Part shown: in pieces, positions 4,583 through 5,031 of the stretch
Layout of the letters: each line of letters starts with the position of its first letter
Numbering within the stretch: position 1 is the stretch's first letter
From: Syntrophomonadaceae bacterium
GTDB lineage: Bacteria > Bacillota > Dethiobacteria > PWVN01
Reading direction: 5' to 3'
DNA: 5,031 nt
Assembly: GCA_003561835.1 (NCBI GenBank)
Contig: PWVN01000280.1
Coordinates: 1 to 5,031 of the forward strand
Made by a program: the position numbers and the translations under genes
Notes under the pieces: model-generated
Told to the model about the DNA's origin: nothing
Databases searched by the model: none
What the model saw: the letters and a program-made list of their open reading frames with translations, nothing else

Positions 4583-5031
4583 TTGTTTACCACAGTACCG
4601 CCGCGCATTTTCAAAGGATTTTTCTTCATCACCCTGATGTCTCTGATTTTGCTGGTCAGCTGCACAACGGCTGTGGACTCCCTGGCCATGTCCCATCTGG
4701 CTGCCCAGATGTCCACTGCCGGCACCGGGGCGGGAGGAAGCCTTCAGCTGCCCGAAGGCGGACCCCGGTCCGGATCTCACGTCCCGGAAATCCCCCTGGA
4801 GGAATTGGCAAACGTAAAATCGGAAACCGGGGAGGAAGAGAGGGAACCCGAAGGCCAAGACGGCCCCAGACCTGCAGCAGAGGCCGGGGAAGAACCGAAA
4901 TTGGAGGAGCCCCCGACCGCTGTCCAAACCCCTGCCGCTGCAAAAGCCGCGACCGGCACCAGCAGCAGCCAGGCCGGGGAGAAACCCGAAGGGAACCCGG
5001 AACCGAAACCCGAGCCAAAACCCGAACCGAA
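4583..5031 (+). CDS. Putative lipoprotein with Glu/Pro-rich tract, partial at window end
   Basis: An open frame of 149 codons from TTG 4583 with no stop before the window edge. The start is supported by AGGAGGG 6 nt upstream. The N-terminus has basic residues (Arg8, Lys11), a hydrophobic core (FFFITLMSLILLV, 13-25) and the lipobox LVSC with Cys27, so it should be exported by Sec, lipidated and anchored on the outer face of the membrane. A plain signal peptide cut near SLAMS is an alternative. After Cys27 the chain is low-complexity, rich in Glu, Pro, Ala and Gly, and ends in PEPKPEPKPEP (139-149), a 12-nt DNA repeat like the rigid Pro-Lys linkers that span cell envelopes, as in TonB. No domain is recognisable in the visible part; a folded domain may follow. 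It is the apparent sole target of the upstream GEMM riboswitch, fitting a surface role in attachment, motility or matrix, but this is inference. Confidence 0.78.
   Translation, partial: MFTTVPPRIFKGFFFITLMSLILLVSCTTAVDSLAMSHLAAQMSTAGTGAGGSLQLPEGGPRSGSHVPEIPLEELANVKSETGEEEREPEGQDGPRPAAEAGEEPKLEEPPTAVQTPAAAKAATGTSSSQAGEKPEGNPEPKPEPKPEP

Noticed and set aside
4490..5018. Minus-strand open frames opposite the lipoprotein
   Set aside because: They cover the riboswitch and a plus-strand frame that has a promoter, ribosome binding site and signal peptide. Their products look like shadow translations.

Overview
The window reads as chromosomal DNA from a GC-rich, Gram-positive anaerobe of the Clostridia (Moorella, Desulfotomaculum or Pelotomaculum type). 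This is inferred from GC-rich coding sequence, strong GGAGG ribosome binding sites, frequent TTG starts, a consensus sigma-A promoter, a tungsten-type aldehyde:ferredoxin oxidoreductase, a GEMM (c-di-GMP-I) riboswitch and a lipobox signal peptide. No rRNA, tRNA, CRISPR array or transposase gene is visible.

Left half, minus strand: a PLP-dependent cysteine desulfurase-like protein (2162-666) is followed 91 nt downstream by the N-terminal part of an aldehyde:ferredoxin oxidoreductase (AOR; TTG start at 574, running off the left edge). The AOR frame breaks at 281-272, where a TTTCCCT heptamer meets a TGA; homology continues in the -1 frame. The desulfurase-like gene carries two in-frame insertions. 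One is a 72-nt tandem duplication built around a TGGGACA/TGTCCCA palindrome, which looks like a REP/MITE-type element absorbed into the reading frame. The other is a Gly/Pro-rich segment. Without them the protein would have the usual length of its family.

Centre: a 195-nt divergent intergenic region (2163-2357) holds a palindromic ATTATAAT that could serve as a -10 box in either direction. To its right, on the plus strand, lie a class I isoprenoid-synthase-fold protein (2358-3287) and an EamA/DMT transporter (3259-4335) whose reading frame overlaps it by 29 nt. The synthase keeps both Asp-rich metal motifs but lacks the basic residues chain-elongating prenyltransferases use to bind IPP, so it may be a terpene-synthase-like or otherwise diverged enzyme. 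The pair may make and export a product, but that is speculation.

Right end: a perfect TTGACA-17-TATAAT promoter with an extended -10 overlaps the transporter stop codon. It drives a roughly 215-nt leader with a GEMM-I riboswitch, then a hairpin that pairs the Shine-Dalgarno sequence, then a TTG-started putative lipoprotein with a Glu/Pro-rich, TonB-like PEPK tract that runs off the window. This is the most interesting unit here: a cyclic-dinucleotide-controlled surface protein of unknown function with a readable expression platform.
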